The notes beneath the pieces are model-generated. The model saw nothing but the letters and a program-made list of their open reading frames with translations, did no database searches and was not told the origin of the DNA. From Pseudomonadota bacterium (GTDB lineage: Bacteria > Pseudomonadota > Gammaproteobacteria > Burkholderiales > Rhodocyclaceae), in contig JAFEFC010000003.1 of NCBI GenBank assembly GCA_018240785.1, positions 1-64,000 of the forward strand: a stretch of 64,000 bases of DNA. The letters are read 5' to 3'. The position numbers and the translations under genes were made by a program. Below are positions 52,393 to 61,908 of the stretch, one piece after another (positions within the stretch are counted from its first letter, which is position 1; every line of letters begins with the position of its first letter).

Positions 52393-55300
52393 ACGTCTCC
52401 GCATGGTCGATCCGGAACCCGATTCCGGCGATCCTGCTCTTCCTGCTGCTCACCGTGCTGGGCCTGATCGGCTTTCGCACGATGAAGATCCAGCAGTTTC
52501 CCGACATCGACCTGCCCACCGTGGTCGTCACCGCGTCCCTGCCCGGGGCCGCGCCGGCGCAGCTCGAGACCGAAGTCGCGCGCAAGCTCGAAAACTCGAT
52601 CGCCACGATCCAGGGCGTCAAGCACATCTACACCAAGGTGCAGGACGGGCTCGCCACCGTCACCACCGAGTTCCGGCTGGAGAAGCCGACGCAGGAAGCG
52701 GTGGACGACGTGCGCGACGCAGTGTCGCGCATCCGCTCCGACCTGCCGGGCGAGCTGCGTGACCCGGTCATCTCGCGCATGAACGTGTCCGGCGCGCCCA
52801 TCCTCACTTACACCGTCGCTTCCGATCGCATGGACGACGAGGCGCTGTCCTGGTTCGTGGACAACACCGTCAGCAAGCGCATGCTCAGCGTGGCCGGGGT
52901 CGGCGCGGTGTCGCGCGTCGGTGGCGTCAGCCGCGAGCTGCGGGTGGAGCTGGACCCGCAACGCCTGCTGGCGCTGAAGGCCAGCGCCGCCGACATCTCG
53001 CGCCAGTTGCGCCGCATCCAGCAGGAAGCGGCTGGCGGCCGCGCCGACATCGGCGGCATCGAGCAGTCGGTGCGCACCATCGCCACAGTGCGCTCGGCGG
53101 CCGAGCTGGCGGCGATGGAAATCGCGCTGCCGGACGGGCGCCGAGTGCGCCTGGAACAGCTCGCGACCGTCAGCGATACGGTGGCCGAAGTCCGCGCGGC
53201 GGCGCTGCTCGACGGCCGTCCGGTGGTCGGCTTCGAGATCACCCGCAGCCGTGGCGCCGGCGAAGTCCAGGTGGCCGACGGCGTGCGCGCCGCGCTCGCT
53301 CGCCTGCAGGCCGAACATCCGGACATCGCCATCACCCAGGCCTTCAACTTCGTGGATCCGGTGCAGGAGAACTTCGACGGCTCGATGTCTCTGCTGCTCG
53401 AAGGCGCGATCCTGGCGGTGATCGTGGTCTGGCTGTTCCTGCGCGACTGGCGTGCCACCGTCGTTTCCGCAACGGCGCTGCCGCTGTCGGTGCTGCCGGC
53501 CTTCGCCGCGATGTGGCTGCTGGGCTTCTCGCTGAACGTCGTGACCCTGCTGAGCCTGTCGCTGGTGGTGGGCATCCTGGTCGACGACGCCATCGTCGAG
53601 ATCGAAAACATCATGCGCCACCTGCGCATGGGCAAGACGCCGTACGACGCGGCGATGGAGGCAGCCGACGAGATCGGTCTGGCGGTGATCGCCACCACCT
53701 TCACGCTGATCGCGGTGTTCCTCCCTACCGCCTTCATGAGCGGGGTGGCCGGCAAGTTCTTCGTGCAGTTCGGGTGGACGGCGGCGATCGCGGTGTTCTT
53801 CTCCCTGGTGGTGGCGCGGCTGCTGACGCCGATGATGGCAGCCTACCTGCTCAAGCCACCGCGCGGCGAGCACCACGAGCCCGGCTGGCTCGGCCGCTAC
53901 CTCGGCTGGGTCGGCGCGTGCCTGCGCCATCGCGCGCTCACGATGCTGGCTGCAGCGGTTTTCTTCTTCGGCTCGTTCGCGCTCGTGCCGCTGCTGCCGA
54001 CCGGCTTCATCCCGCCAGACGACCTGTCGCAGACCCAGGTACATCTGTCGCTGCCACCCGGCGCGACCCTGAGCGAAAGTCTGGCCATCGCCGAGCAGGC
54101 GCGCACCATCGTGCAGCGCAACCCGCACGTCAAGCTGGTCTACACGGCCGTGGGCGGCGGCGCTGCCGGCTCCGACCCCTTCCTGCCGCGCGGCGCTGCG
54201 GAAGTGCGCAAGGCGACGCTGACGATCAACCTGACGCCACGGCAGGAGCGCGGCGGCGTGCGCAAGCAGGACGTGGAGAATGCGCTGCGGGAGGCGCTGG
54301 CTGATCTTTCCGGCGTGCGGGTGAAGGTGGGCCTGGGCGGCTCCAACGAGAAATACGTGCTGGTGCTGGCGAGCGAGAACGGCGACGCCCTCGCCGCGCA
54401 TGCGCGCCTCGTCGAGCGCGAGCTGCGCACCCTGCCGGGCATCGGCAACGTCACCACCACCGCCAGCCTGGTGCGGCCGGAAGTGGTCGTGCGCCCCGAC
54501 TTCGCCCGTGCCGCCGACCTCGGCGTGACCGCCGCCGCGATCGGCGACACGCTGCGCATCGCCACCTCCGGCGACTACGACCAGGGCCTGGCCAAGTTCA
54601 ACCTGTCGCAGCGCCAGGTGCCGATCGTCGTCAAGCTGCCACCCGAAGCACGCCGCGACGTCGCCCTGCTCGGCCAGCTCAGCGTGCCCGGCAGCAGCGG
54701 GCCGGTGGCGCTGGCCAACGTCGTCAACATCGCCATCGACAGCGGCCCGGTGGAGATCGACCGCTACGACCGCCTGCGCAATGTGAACTTCGAGATCGAG
54801 CTCAACCAGCAGCCGCTGGGCGAGGTCGCGAAGCAGGCGCTGGCCCTGCCCAGCATGCGCAACCTGCCGCCCGGCGTGATCCACACCACCGTGGGCGACG
54901 CCGAGGCGATGAACGAGCTCTTCGCCAGCTTCGGCATCGCCATGCTCACCGGCGTGCTGTGCATCTACATCGTGCTGGTGCTGCTGTTCCACGACTTCGT
55001 GCAGCCGGTCACCATCCTCGCCGCGCTGGTGCTGTCGGTGCCGGGCGCCTTCCTGGCGCTGTTCGTCACCCGCTCGGCGCTGTCGATGCCGTCGATGATC
55101 GGCCTCATCATGCTGATGGGCATCGCCACCAAGAACTCCATCCTGCTGATCGACTACGTCGTGCTGGCGCGCCGCGAGCACGGGCTTGGCCGGCTCGAGG
55201 CGCTGCTCGACGCCTGCCGCAAACGCGCCCGCCCCATCGTCATGACCACCGTGGCGATGGGCGCGGGCATGATGCCGATCGCGCTGGGCCTGGGCACCGA

Positions 55301-55472
55301 CCCCAGTTTCCGCGCGCCGATGGCGATCGTGGTGATCGGCGGCCTGATCACTTCCACCTTCCTGAGCCTGCTGGTGATCCCGGTCCTATTCACCTACGTT
55401 GACGATGTCATCGGCAAGGTGAGCAAGCTGCGGCGCGCAAGCGGAAACGGGAATCATGCGCGTATTGCCTGA
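52389..55472 (+). CDS. RND family efflux pump inner-membrane subunit (AcrB-like)
   Basis: A 1027-residue pump with the twelve-helix, two-loop RND pattern. TM4 has the proton-relay aspartates D399-D400 in VVGILVDDAIVEIENI, and MGIATKNSILLIDY marks TM10. WSIRNPIPAILLFLLLTVLG at the start resembles the HAE1-like branch used for drugs and organic solvents rather than metals (no metal-relay residues were seen). It is coupled to the adaptor gene by a four-base overlap. No outer-membrane factor gene follows, so it may use a TolC-like protein encoded elsewhere. Substrate range cannot be inferred. Confidence 0.92.
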   Translation: MNVSAWSIRNPIPAILLFLLLTVLGLIGFRTMKIQQFPDIDLPTVVVTASLPGAAPAQLETEVARKLENSIATIQGVKHIYTKVQDGLATVTTEFRLEKPTQEAVDDVRDAVSRIRSDLPGELRDPVISRMNVSGAPILTYTVASDRMDDEALSWFVDNTVSKRMLSVAGVGAVSRVGGVSRELRVELDPQRLLALKASAADISRQLRRIQQEAAGGRADIGGIEQSVRTIATVRSAAELAAMEIALPDGRRVRLEQLATVSDTVAEVRAAALLDGRPVVGFEITRSRGAGEVQVADGVRAALARLQAEHPDIAITQAFNFVDPVQENFDGSMSLLLEGAILAVIVVWLFLRDWRATVVSATALPLSVLPAFAAMWLLGFSLNVVTLLSLSLVVGILVDDAIVEIENIMRHLRMGKTPYDAAMEAADEIGLAVIATTFTLIAVFLPTAFMSGVAGKFFVQFGWTAAIAVFFSLVVARLLTPMMAAYLLKPPRGEHHEPGWLGRYLGWVGACLRHRALTMLAAAVFFFGSFALVPLLPTGFIPPDDLSQTQVHLSLPPGATLSESLAIAEQARTIVQRNPHVKLVYTAVGGGAAGSDPFLPRGAAEVRKATLTINLTPRQERGGVRKQDVENALREALADLSGVRVKVGLGGSNEKYVLVLASENGDALAAHARLVERELRTLPGIGNVTTTASLVRPEVVVRPDFARAADLGVTAAAIGDTLRIATSGDYDQGLAKFNLSQRQVPIVVKLPPEARRDVALLGQLSVPGSSGPVALANVVNIAIDSGPVEIDRYDRLRNVNFEIELNQQPLGEVAKQALALPSMRNLPPGVIHTTVGDAEAMNELFASFGIAMLTGVLCIYIVLVLLFHDFVQPVTILAALVLSVPGAFLALFVTRSALSMPSMIGLIMLMGIATKNSILLIDYVVLARREHGLGRLEALLDACRKRARPIVMTTVAMGAGMMPIALGLGTDPSFRAPMAIVVIGGLITSTFLSLLVIPVLFTYVDDVIGKVSKLRRASGNGNHARIA

Positions 55473-55521
55473 CGCGTCTACAATCCGGTGCAAGAGCACG
55501 AACATGCATTCCGGCTGACGC

Positions 55522-57156
55522 ATGAAAGACGACATTACCGACGGCCCCGCACTCTCGCTGGCACTCGACGAAGCAGCGCATTCGCTCGTCGCGAGCCTCG
55601 AGTATGACTCGCGCTTTCCCAGCATCAACGCCATCTGGCTGCGCAACCGCATCACCGCGGCCGGACACGAGGCGCTGCGCATCAGGCCCGACGCCATCCG
55701 TGGGCTGATCGCGCAGTACAACGCCGGACGCAACGTCGCGCCGTCGGTCATCGCCGACATCGTGGACGGCAGCGTCGACATCATCGTATCCAGCGACGGC
55801 CTTTCCGCCACGATGAGCATCTTTCCGCCGCGCGGCGGCAAGCCGGTCACGCGTGCAATGCTGCTCGAAGCGCTCGAGGCGCGGGGCGTCATCGAAGGCA
55901 TCCTCGTCGCCGAGATCAATCGTGCGATCAACTCCGGCGAGGCACGCGAACTCGTCATCGCGCGCGGTCGCGAGCCGGTCGCCGGCACGGATGGCCGGCT
56001 GGAATGCCTGCTGCCCGACACACGCGACCGCGTTCCCAGCATCCGCCCCACCGGCCGCACCGACTACCGCGATCTCGGCGACATCATGGTCGTACATGCC
56101 GGCGACGCGCTGATGCGCCGCCACCCCCCCACGCCCGGCACCGAAGGACTGAGCGTGCAAGGCCGTCCGATCGCGCCGCGGGCAGGAAAGGCAGTGCGTT
56201 TCGCTGCGGGATTGCGCGGCACGGCCATTTCGCCCGACGACCCCGACCTGCTGATCGCGGCCACCGACGGCCAGCCGGTGCGCGTACGGGGCGGCATGAT
56301 CATCGAGCCCATCCTGACGCTGAAGGCGGTGAACATGGCCTCGGGCAACGTCAATTTCGACGGCAACGTCAAGGTGCTCGGCGACGTGACCGCCGGCATG
56401 ACGGTGCGCGCAACCGGCGACATCGAGATCGGCGGCGTCGTGGAACCGTCAACCCTCGATGCCGGCGGCAGCATCGTGGTGAAGGGCGGCGTGATGGGCG
56501 GGCTTGGCGCCAAGACGGCGGCCAAGGACGCCGGTGCCCACGGCGTCCGCTGCGGCGGCAGCTTCTCCGCCACCTATGCACAGCAGGCGCGGATCGACGC
56601 CGGGGACTCGATCTTCATCGACGACGTGGCGATGCAGTGCGAACTCAGCGCGGCAAACCACATCCGCGTCGGCAACCATCGCCGTGGCCACATCATCGGC
56701 GGAACCGCCCGTGCCTCGCTGTCCATCCACGCGCGCGTCGTCGGCAGCTCCAGCCGCACGCGGACCGAGCTCGTGATCGGCACCGGCCCGGCGCTGGCAC
56801 AGACGATGCAGCAGAAGCTCGATGCGCGCGAACAGAAGGAAAACCAGTTGCTCGAGGTCGGCAAGCTGCTGACGCTGTCCGATCGCAACCCCGGCCGCGT
56901 TCCGGAGGACGTCGTCAGCCGTGCCGAGCAGACCGCGGCGACGCTGGCGACAGACATCGAGAGCTTGCGCGGCGAGGAGGCCGACCTCCGCCACCTGCTC
57001 GAGCTCACCCAGCAGGCGCGGGTCGAGGTCGAGCGCGAAATGCACGAGGGCGTGACGATCACGCTCGGCGAGCACAAGCTGCGCATTCCGCACCAGCTTG
57101 GCGCCTGCACCGTGCGCCTGGCGGATCAGGGGCTGGGCATCTTTCCGCTGTCCTAG
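55522..57156 (+). CDS. FapA/DUF342 family protein
   Basis: A 544-residue protein of the flagellar assembly protein A (DUF342) family. An N-terminal alpha/beta region (about 1-160) is followed by a beta-helix-like stretch (about 270-420) with repeated short units such as GNVNFDGNVKVLGDV and GDIEIGGVVEP, and a coiled-coil segment (about 425-505). In Vibrio vulnificus FapA controls the polar localisation of a PTS IIA protein, and the family is often near chemotaxis genes. Here it is more than 20 kb from the motility block, 49 bases after the RND pump. A TACAAT at 55479-55484 may serve as its own -10. Role here is unknown. Confidence 0.8.
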   Translation: MKDDITDGPALSLALDEAAHSLVASLEYDSRFPSINAIWLRNRITAAGHEALRIRPDAIRGLIAQYNAGRNVAPSVIADIVDGSVDIIVSSDGLSATMSIFPPRGGKPVTRAMLLEALEARGVIEGILVAEINRAINSGEARELVIARGREPVAGTDGRLECLLPDTRDRVPSIRPTGRTDYRDLGDIMVVHAGDALMRRHPPTPGTEGLSVQGRPIAPRAGKAVRFAAGLRGTAISPDDPDLLIAATDGQPVRVRGGMIIEPILTLKAVNMASGNVNFDGNVKVLGDVTAGMTVRATGDIEIGGVVEPSTLDAGGSIVVKGGVMGGLGAKTAAKDAGAHGVRCGGSFSATYAQQARIDAGDSIFIDDVAMQCELSAANHIRVGNHRRGHIIGGTARASLSIHARVVGSSSRTRTELVIGTGPALAQTMQQKLDAREQKENQLLEVGKLLTLSDRNPGRVPEDVVSRAEQTAATLATDIESLRGEEADLRHLLELTQQARVEVEREMHEGVTITLGEHKLRIPHQLGACTVRLADQGLGIFPLS

Positions 57157-57176
57157 GAGGCGCGCGCAAGCGCCTC
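57157..57176 (+). other. Small hairpin directly after the FapA-like stop
   Basis: GAGGCGC (57157-57163) and GCGCCTC (57170-57176) pair perfectly around a six-base loop, starting one base after the stop codon. No U-run follows, so termination would be weak or Rho-assisted. Confidence 0.4.
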
Positions 57177-57333
57177 GTGTCGAGCCGCATTGCAGCATGC
57201 GCGCACCCGAGGCGCAGAGCGGCACGGTAAACTGTTGCGCCTTGCCGCCCCGAAGGCATGCCCTCGAACATCGCGGACCCGTTCCCGCCACATCAGCGGC
57301 GCACACCGGTCACGCCTCACCTGGAGTTCCGCC

Positions 57334-57774
57334 ATGAGCCTGCTGTCCCAATTGAAAAAAGACGCCCTGCTCGCGCGCAAATCGGCCTCCGCCGTGCGCG
57401 CCGCGCTGCTCACCACGCTGATCGCCGAAGCCGAGATGGTCGGCAAGAACGCCGGCAACCGCGAGAGCAGCGACGAGGAAGTACAGGGCACGATCCGCAA
57501 GTTCCTGAAGAACAACCAGGAAGCGCTGGCCGTGATCAAGGACGCGGAGCGCCGCGCCATGCTGCAGGAAGAATCCTCCATCCTCACCGGATACCTGCCG
57601 CCGATGGCGACAGAGGCCGACGTCAGGGCGCTCATCGCCGAGACCGTGGCCGGCCTCGCCGACCGCAGCCCGAAGTCGATGGGGGTGGTGATGGCTGCGC
57701 TGAAGGCGAAGTTCGGCAGCGGCTTCGATGCTCGACAGGCCAATGCCTGGGTGCGCGAGGCCTTGAACGGTTGA
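57334..57774 (+). CDS. yqeY: GatB/YqeY domain protein
   Basis: A 146-residue protein of the YqeY family, related to the tail domain of the amidotransferase subunit GatB that touches tRNA. SLLSQLKKDALLARKS at the start, EEVQGTIRKFLKNNQEAL and SILTGYLPPMATEADV are conserved. Function is not established. In many proteobacteria the gene follows rpsU, but I see no rpsU in the 177 bases upstream. CTGGAG precedes ATG 57334. The MFS gene starts about 50 bases after it. Confidence 0.9.
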   Translation: MSLLSQLKKDALLARKSASAVRAALLTTLIAEAEMVGKNAGNRESSDEEVQGTIRKFLKNNQEALAVIKDAERRAMLQEESSILTGYLPPMATEADVRALIAETVAGLADRSPKSMGVVMAALKAKFGSGFDARQANAWVREALNG

Positions 57775-57831
57775 TGCTCCCCACCGGCCCGCAGTCGCCC
57801 ACCGCGCCGACTGCCGACCAGGATGATGCCA

Positions 57832-59076
57832 ATGACTGACGAACCTGCTCGCCCGTCCGCTGCCAGCGCCCACCCCGCGCGCCCGCTTGCCACCGTCCTG
57901 CTGTTCGCCGCGCTGATCGTCTGCCTCTCGATGGGCATCCGGCACACGATGGGGCTCTTTCTTGCGCCGCTGACGCAGGAGCACCAGTGGAGCCGCGAGG
58001 TCTTCTCGCTGGCGATCGCGGTGCAGAACCTCGCCTGGGGCGTCTGCCAGCCCTTCGCCGGCTTGCTGGCGGACCGCTTCGGTGCGCGCCGGGTGCTGTG
58101 GACCGGTGCGGCGCTGTATGCGCTGGGGCTGGCGGGCATGGCGTGGTCGGCCACCGGCACCGGCCTGGCGGCGAGTGCGGGCCTGTTGATCGGCATGGCG
58201 CAGAGCGGCACCACCTACAGCGTGGTGTTCGCCGCCATGGGACGCCTCGTGCCACAGGCACGGCTGAGCTGGGCGATGGGCCTGGTGGGCGCCGCAGGCT
58301 CGTTCGGCCAGTTCCTGATGGTGCCGGTCGCCGCCGGCCTGATCGAAGGCATGGGCTGGTTCGGTACGCTGGTGGTGTTCGCGCTGGCGGCGTTGCTGAT
58401 GGTGCCGCTGGGCGCCTCGCTCACCCGCGGCCTCACCCCTGCCGCCGCCCATGCCGGCCAGTCGGCAAAGGCCGCATTGCACGAGGCGACCGGCGACCGG
58501 TCGTTCCAGTTGCTGGCGCTGGGCTTTTTTGTGTGCGGCTTTCAGGTCGTGTTCATCGGCGTGCATCTGCCCGCCTACCTGCTCGACAAGGGCCTGTCGG
58601 CCAACGTCGGCATGACGGCCCTGGCGCTGATCGGCCTGTTCAACATCGTTGGCACCTACGGCTACGGCCACCTCGGCAGCCGCTTCCCCAAGCGCATGCT
58701 GCTGGCGTCGATCTACTTCCTGCGCAGCATTGGCGTCACGGTCTTCCTGCTGGCGCCGCTGACACCGCTGACCGTCTATCTGTTTGCCGCCTTCATCGGC
58801 CTGCTGTGGCTGTCGACCGTGCCGCTCACCAACGCCATCGTCGGGCACATCTTCGGCATGCGCTACTTCGGCATGCTGTCCGGCTTCGTCTTCTTCAGCC
58901 ACCAGGTCGGCAGCTTCCTCGGCGTATGGCTGGGCGGCAAGCTGTTCGACGCCACCGGCTCCTACGATCTGGTGTGGGGAATCGTCATTGCGCTGGGCGT
59001 CATCGCGGCGATCGCGCACCTGCCGATCGACGAACGGAGCATGGCGCAGCGCGGCGCGCACCAACCTGCCCGATGA
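57832..59076 (+). CDS. MFS transporter, monocarboxylate/oxalate-formate type
   Basis: A 414-residue major facilitator with twelve predicted helices. CLSMGIRHTMGLFLAPLTQE and LADRFGARRVLWTG (loop 2-3 signature) place it in the group of monocarboxylate and oxalate/formate antiporters. The central loop between helices 6 and 7 is near 195-215. I prefer ATG 57832, six bases after AGGATG; in-frame ATGs at 57823 and 57826 are alternatives. Cargo is unknown. It is convergent with the GGDEF gene. Confidence 0.85.
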   Translation: MTDEPARPSAASAHPARPLATVLLFAALIVCLSMGIRHTMGLFLAPLTQEHQWSREVFSLAIAVQNLAWGVCQPFAGLLADRFGARRVLWTGAALYALGLAGMAWSATGTGLAASAGLLIGMAQSGTTYSVVFAAMGRLVPQARLSWAMGLVGAAGSFGQFLMVPVAAGLIEGMGWFGTLVVFALAALLMVPLGASLTRGLTPAAAHAGQSAKAALHEATGDRSFQLLALGFFVCGFQVVFIGVHLPAYLLDKGLSANVGMTALALIGLFNIVGTYGYGHLGSRFPKRMLLASIYFLRSIGVTVFLLAPLTPLTVYLFAAFIGLLWLSTVPLTNAIVGHIFGMRYFGMLSGFVFFSHQVGSFLGVWLGGKLFDATGSYDLVWGIVIALGVIAAIAHLPIDERSMAQRGAHQPAR

Positions 59077-59142
59077 GCAGGTGAGGCTCATCGCATCCAA
59101 GAGCGGAACGATCACGCCCGCAGCACCGCGCCTGCGGAGTGC

Positions 59143-61059
59143 TCAGCCTGGCAGGAGCCCCGCGGCCCGCGCATCTTCGGTAAAGAAACGATAGCCATTG
59201 CGGCCGCCCTGCTTGGCGTCGTACATCGCGATGTCGGCGCAGCGCAGCAGGGTTTCAGGGTCGGTCGCATGATCGGGGAAGATGGCGATACCGACACTGG
59301 TGCCGATGCGGATCTCGCGTTCGTCGATCATGAACGGGCTGCCCAGCGCCGCTACGATCTTGATCGCAACGCGGGCAGCCGGCTCGGGCGTGTCGATTCC
59401 CTCGAGGATCACCACGAACTCGTCGCCATGCACCCGTGCCACCGTGTCGCCCTCGCGCACCGTGAGCTTGAGCCGGTCGGCGACCGCCTGCAGCAGCCGG
59501 TCGCCGACTGCATGGCCAAAGCTGTCGTTGACCGGCTTGAATTTGTCGAGATCGAGGAACAGCAGCGCAACACGATTGCGCGTGCGGCGCGCCTGACGCA
59601 GGGCGTGGCCGAGGCGGTCCTGCATCAGGATGCGGTTGGGCAGCCCGGTCAGTTCGTCGTTATAGGCAAGGGTGCGGATCTCGCTCTCGGCTTCCTTGCG
59701 CGCAGAGATGTCGACGAAGAGGCCGCTGTAGTTGGTCACCCGATCGCCTTCGTCACGCACACGCGCCAGGGACACCCAGGCGTCGAACGCAGTGCCATCG
59801 CTGCGCCTGAGGCGCAGTTCGCCCTGCCATTGCCCGCTGTCGTCCGCCTGGCGCCAGACCTCCCTGCACTCCGGATCGGCAGGCTCGCCGATGACAAGGC
59901 CGCAGAAGCGGCTGCCCCGTACCTCGGGGGCAGAAAGCCCGAGCATGCGGCAACCTGCCGGGTTGAGCTCGATGACCCGGCGATCGGCGTCAAGGAGCAG
60001 GATGCCCTCGCCGCTCGTGCCGAAAACGCTCGCTGCCAGCGCCAGGCGCTGCGACTGCGCGGCGATGCGGTGCGACAGGGGCCGCACCGCTGCAAGCATC
60101 AATGCACCGCTGGCCACCATCAGCAGGAGAATTGCAGCGATCGGCCAGTAGAGCTCGCGACTGGCCGTTGCATACAGCACCCTGCGCTCCATCGTCGCTG
60201 CGAACTGCCATTCGGCCGCGTCGGCCATCGCCGCGGCGAACATCAGTCGATCTTCGCCCGCGGGGATGGGCGCAATATCCTGAGACTGGGCGCGGATCGC
60301 GTGCAATGCGCCGCGCACGGGATCGTCCTCGCCCACGACGACGAATCCGGCACCGTAGGTCGCGAGTTGCACGAGCCGCTGCTCAGCAGGATGAAACAGG
60401 TAGACATGCGCCCCGTACGCGAAGGGCGTCGCGCTCCATGCCGCAAGAACGTCGCGCAATGGCGACAGATCGAAGGCCACGACATCGGTGCCGATGCGCA
60501 CCCCATCGCGCGTCACGATGGCGGTGGACACGATCATGACGTCCTGCCCCAGCAGGCGGAACGGGCCATGCACTTCCTGCGGGCGCACCCCGGTGGGCGG
60601 GATGCGCCAGAACTCTTCCGGAATGGTCTTGCCGATGGCAACCGCCGGGAGCCCCTCGTGGTCAAGCCGCAGCAGGGCGATCACCTGCGGCGACTGCTCG
60701 AGGGCATCCTGCAGACGAGGAATGCTGAATGCCTCCAGCTCGCTGCGCGAGATGCGCCCCTCGTTGTAATGGTGAAGGGCATCACGAATCTGTGATCGGC
60801 TGGTGAGCTGCGCCGCGATGCTGGTCCAGCTCGCAAGCAATTGACCGGCCGCCTGGGCCTGCATCTGCACCTGATAACCCACTGTCAGGTCCACATTGCG
60901 CCGCAGTTGGCCATGCATCGGAATCAGGGTGGCAAGCCCCACCAGGACTGCCGTCAGGACGATGCCGATGAATTCGAACAGCCTGATGCGGCGCTGAAGC
61001 CGCGACAGCGATTCGCGACTGTCGGTCACCGGGTTCGGGCCAAGCGGGGAATATGCCAT
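59143..61059 (-). CDS. Membrane-bound PAS-GGDEF protein with HGDEF active site
   Basis: A 638-residue inner-membrane sensor. Two transmembrane helices (about 31-52 and 305-328) enclose a periplasmic sensing domain that looks like a double-Cache fold. A PAS domain follows (about 345-460), then a GGDEF domain (about 470-630) starting DELTGLPNR. The signature is HGDEF (544-548), with the first glycine replaced by histidine, while the I-site REGD five residues upstream is complete. Some variants of this kind still make cyclic di-GMP, so activity is uncertain. ATG 61059 is the first start giving a membrane-inserted N-terminus. Confidence 0.85.
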   Translation of the reverse strand: MAYSPLGPNPVTDSRESLSRLQRRIRLFEFIGIVLTAVLVGLATLIPMHGQLRRNVDLTVGYQVQMQAQAAGQLLASWTSIAAQLTSRSQIRDALHHYNEGRISRSELEAFSIPRLQDALEQSPQVIALLRLDHEGLPAVAIGKTIPEEFWRIPPTGVRPQEVHGPFRLLGQDVMIVSTAIVTRDGVRIGTDVVAFDLSPLRDVLAAWSATPFAYGAHVYLFHPAEQRLVQLATYGAGFVVVGEDDPVRGALHAIRAQSQDIAPIPAGEDRLMFAAAMADAAEWQFAATMERRVLYATASRELYWPIAAILLLMVASGALMLAAVRPLSHRIAAQSQRLALAASVFGTSGEGILLLDADRRVIELNPAGCRMLGLSAPEVRGSRFCGLVIGEPADPECREVWRQADDSGQWQGELRLRRSDGTAFDAWVSLARVRDEGDRVTNYSGLFVDISARKEAESEIRTLAYNDELTGLPNRILMQDRLGHALRQARRTRNRVALLFLDLDKFKPVNDSFGHAVGDRLLQAVADRLKLTVREGDTVARVHGDEFVVILEGIDTPEPAARVAIKIVAALGSPFMIDEREIRIGTSVGIAIFPDHATDPETLLRCADIAMYDAKQGGRNGYRFFTEDARAAGLLPG

Positions 61060-61244
61060 GCACCATTTTCTCACAGCCGCCCCACAGCGGCATGCGAAGC
61101 CTCGGACGGCTTGCCGGAAATGGGCGTCCAGCACGGTCGTTGTTGCCGATTCAGCAACGATGAGTTGCAGACTGGCGGCTATTTCACCTCGAGCCAGCCG
61201 GGTAGAGTTCGTCCATCACGAATCGCCGCCCTGGAGCGACAACC

Positions 61245-61817
61245 ATGAAGTCCACTGCCCGCCACGCTCTCGCCATCGCCGCCCTGCTGGGCGCCAGCCT
61301 TCCCTTTGCGGCGCAGGCCGTCGAATACAACCAGGTCCAGTCCGACAAGAGCCGCGTCACTTTCGCCTACAAGCAGATGGGCGTCGCCATGGACGGCGCG
61401 TTCAAGAAGTTCAACGGGCAGTTGAGCTTCGATCCGGCGCAACCGACCAAGGCGAAAGCGACGATCGAAGTCGATCTCGCCAGCATCGACACCGGCTCGG
61501 CGGAATCCGACAGCGAGGTCGCCGGCAAGGCCTGGTTCAACACGCCGGCTTTTCCAACCGCGCGGTTCGAATCCGCCAGCGTCAAGGCGCTCGGCGGCAA
61601 CCGCTTCGAGGTCGCCGGCAAGCTGACGATCAAGGGCAAGAGCCGGGACGTCGTCGTGCCCGCCACCTTCTCCACTCAGGGCAACAGCGGTGTGTTCGAC
61701 GGCAGCCTCACGATCCGCCGTGGCGATTTCTCGGTGGGCGAAGGCGCCTGGGCGGCCTTCGACATCGTCGCCAACGACGTTCAGATCAAGTTTCACATCG
61801 CCGCCGGCGCAAAGTAA
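61245..61817 (+). CDS. YceI family periplasmic protein, copy 1
   Basis: A 190-residue precursor with a signal peptide (about 1-24, ending FAAQA) and a YceI-type lipid-binding beta-barrel. VEYNQVQSDKSRVTFAYKQM at the mature start, AKATIEVDLASIDTGSAESD and KAWFNTPAFPTARFES are family marks. YceI proteins bind isoprenoid-like lipids in the periplasm, and their role is not settled. It stands 91 bases before a second YceI gene. Neither has an adjacent cytochrome b561 gene, which often accompanies the family. Confidence 0.9.
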   Translation: MKSTARHALAIAALLGASLPFAAQAVEYNQVQSDKSRVTFAYKQMGVAMDGAFKKFNGQLSFDPAQPTKAKATIEVDLASIDTGSAESDSEVAGKAWFNTPAFPTARFESASVKALGGNRFEVAGKLTIKGKSRDVVVPATFSTQGNSGVFDGSLTIRRGDFSVGEGAWAAFDIVANDVQIKFHIAAGAK

Positions 61818-61908
61818 GTCGCGCCTGGACCATTCAATCAACACTCAACCCTCAAGCACCGAGCCAGCCCTCCTGACTCACCAGCCCATTCCCATCAAGG
61901 AGCAACAC

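Noticed and set aside
52227-55181. Minus-strand open frame of 984 codons opposite the RND pump
   Set aside because: Same GC-driven artefact. The sense frame is a full-length RND pump with its proton-relay aspartates.
55465-55484. TTGCCT and TACAAT as a promoter before the FapA-like gene
   Set aside because: The spacing is eight bases, which does not form a promoter. Only the -10-like element is mentioned.
57157-57333. A missed rpsU gene before yqeY
   Set aside because: The gap is too short and no frame encodes the lysine/arginine-rich S21 sequence.
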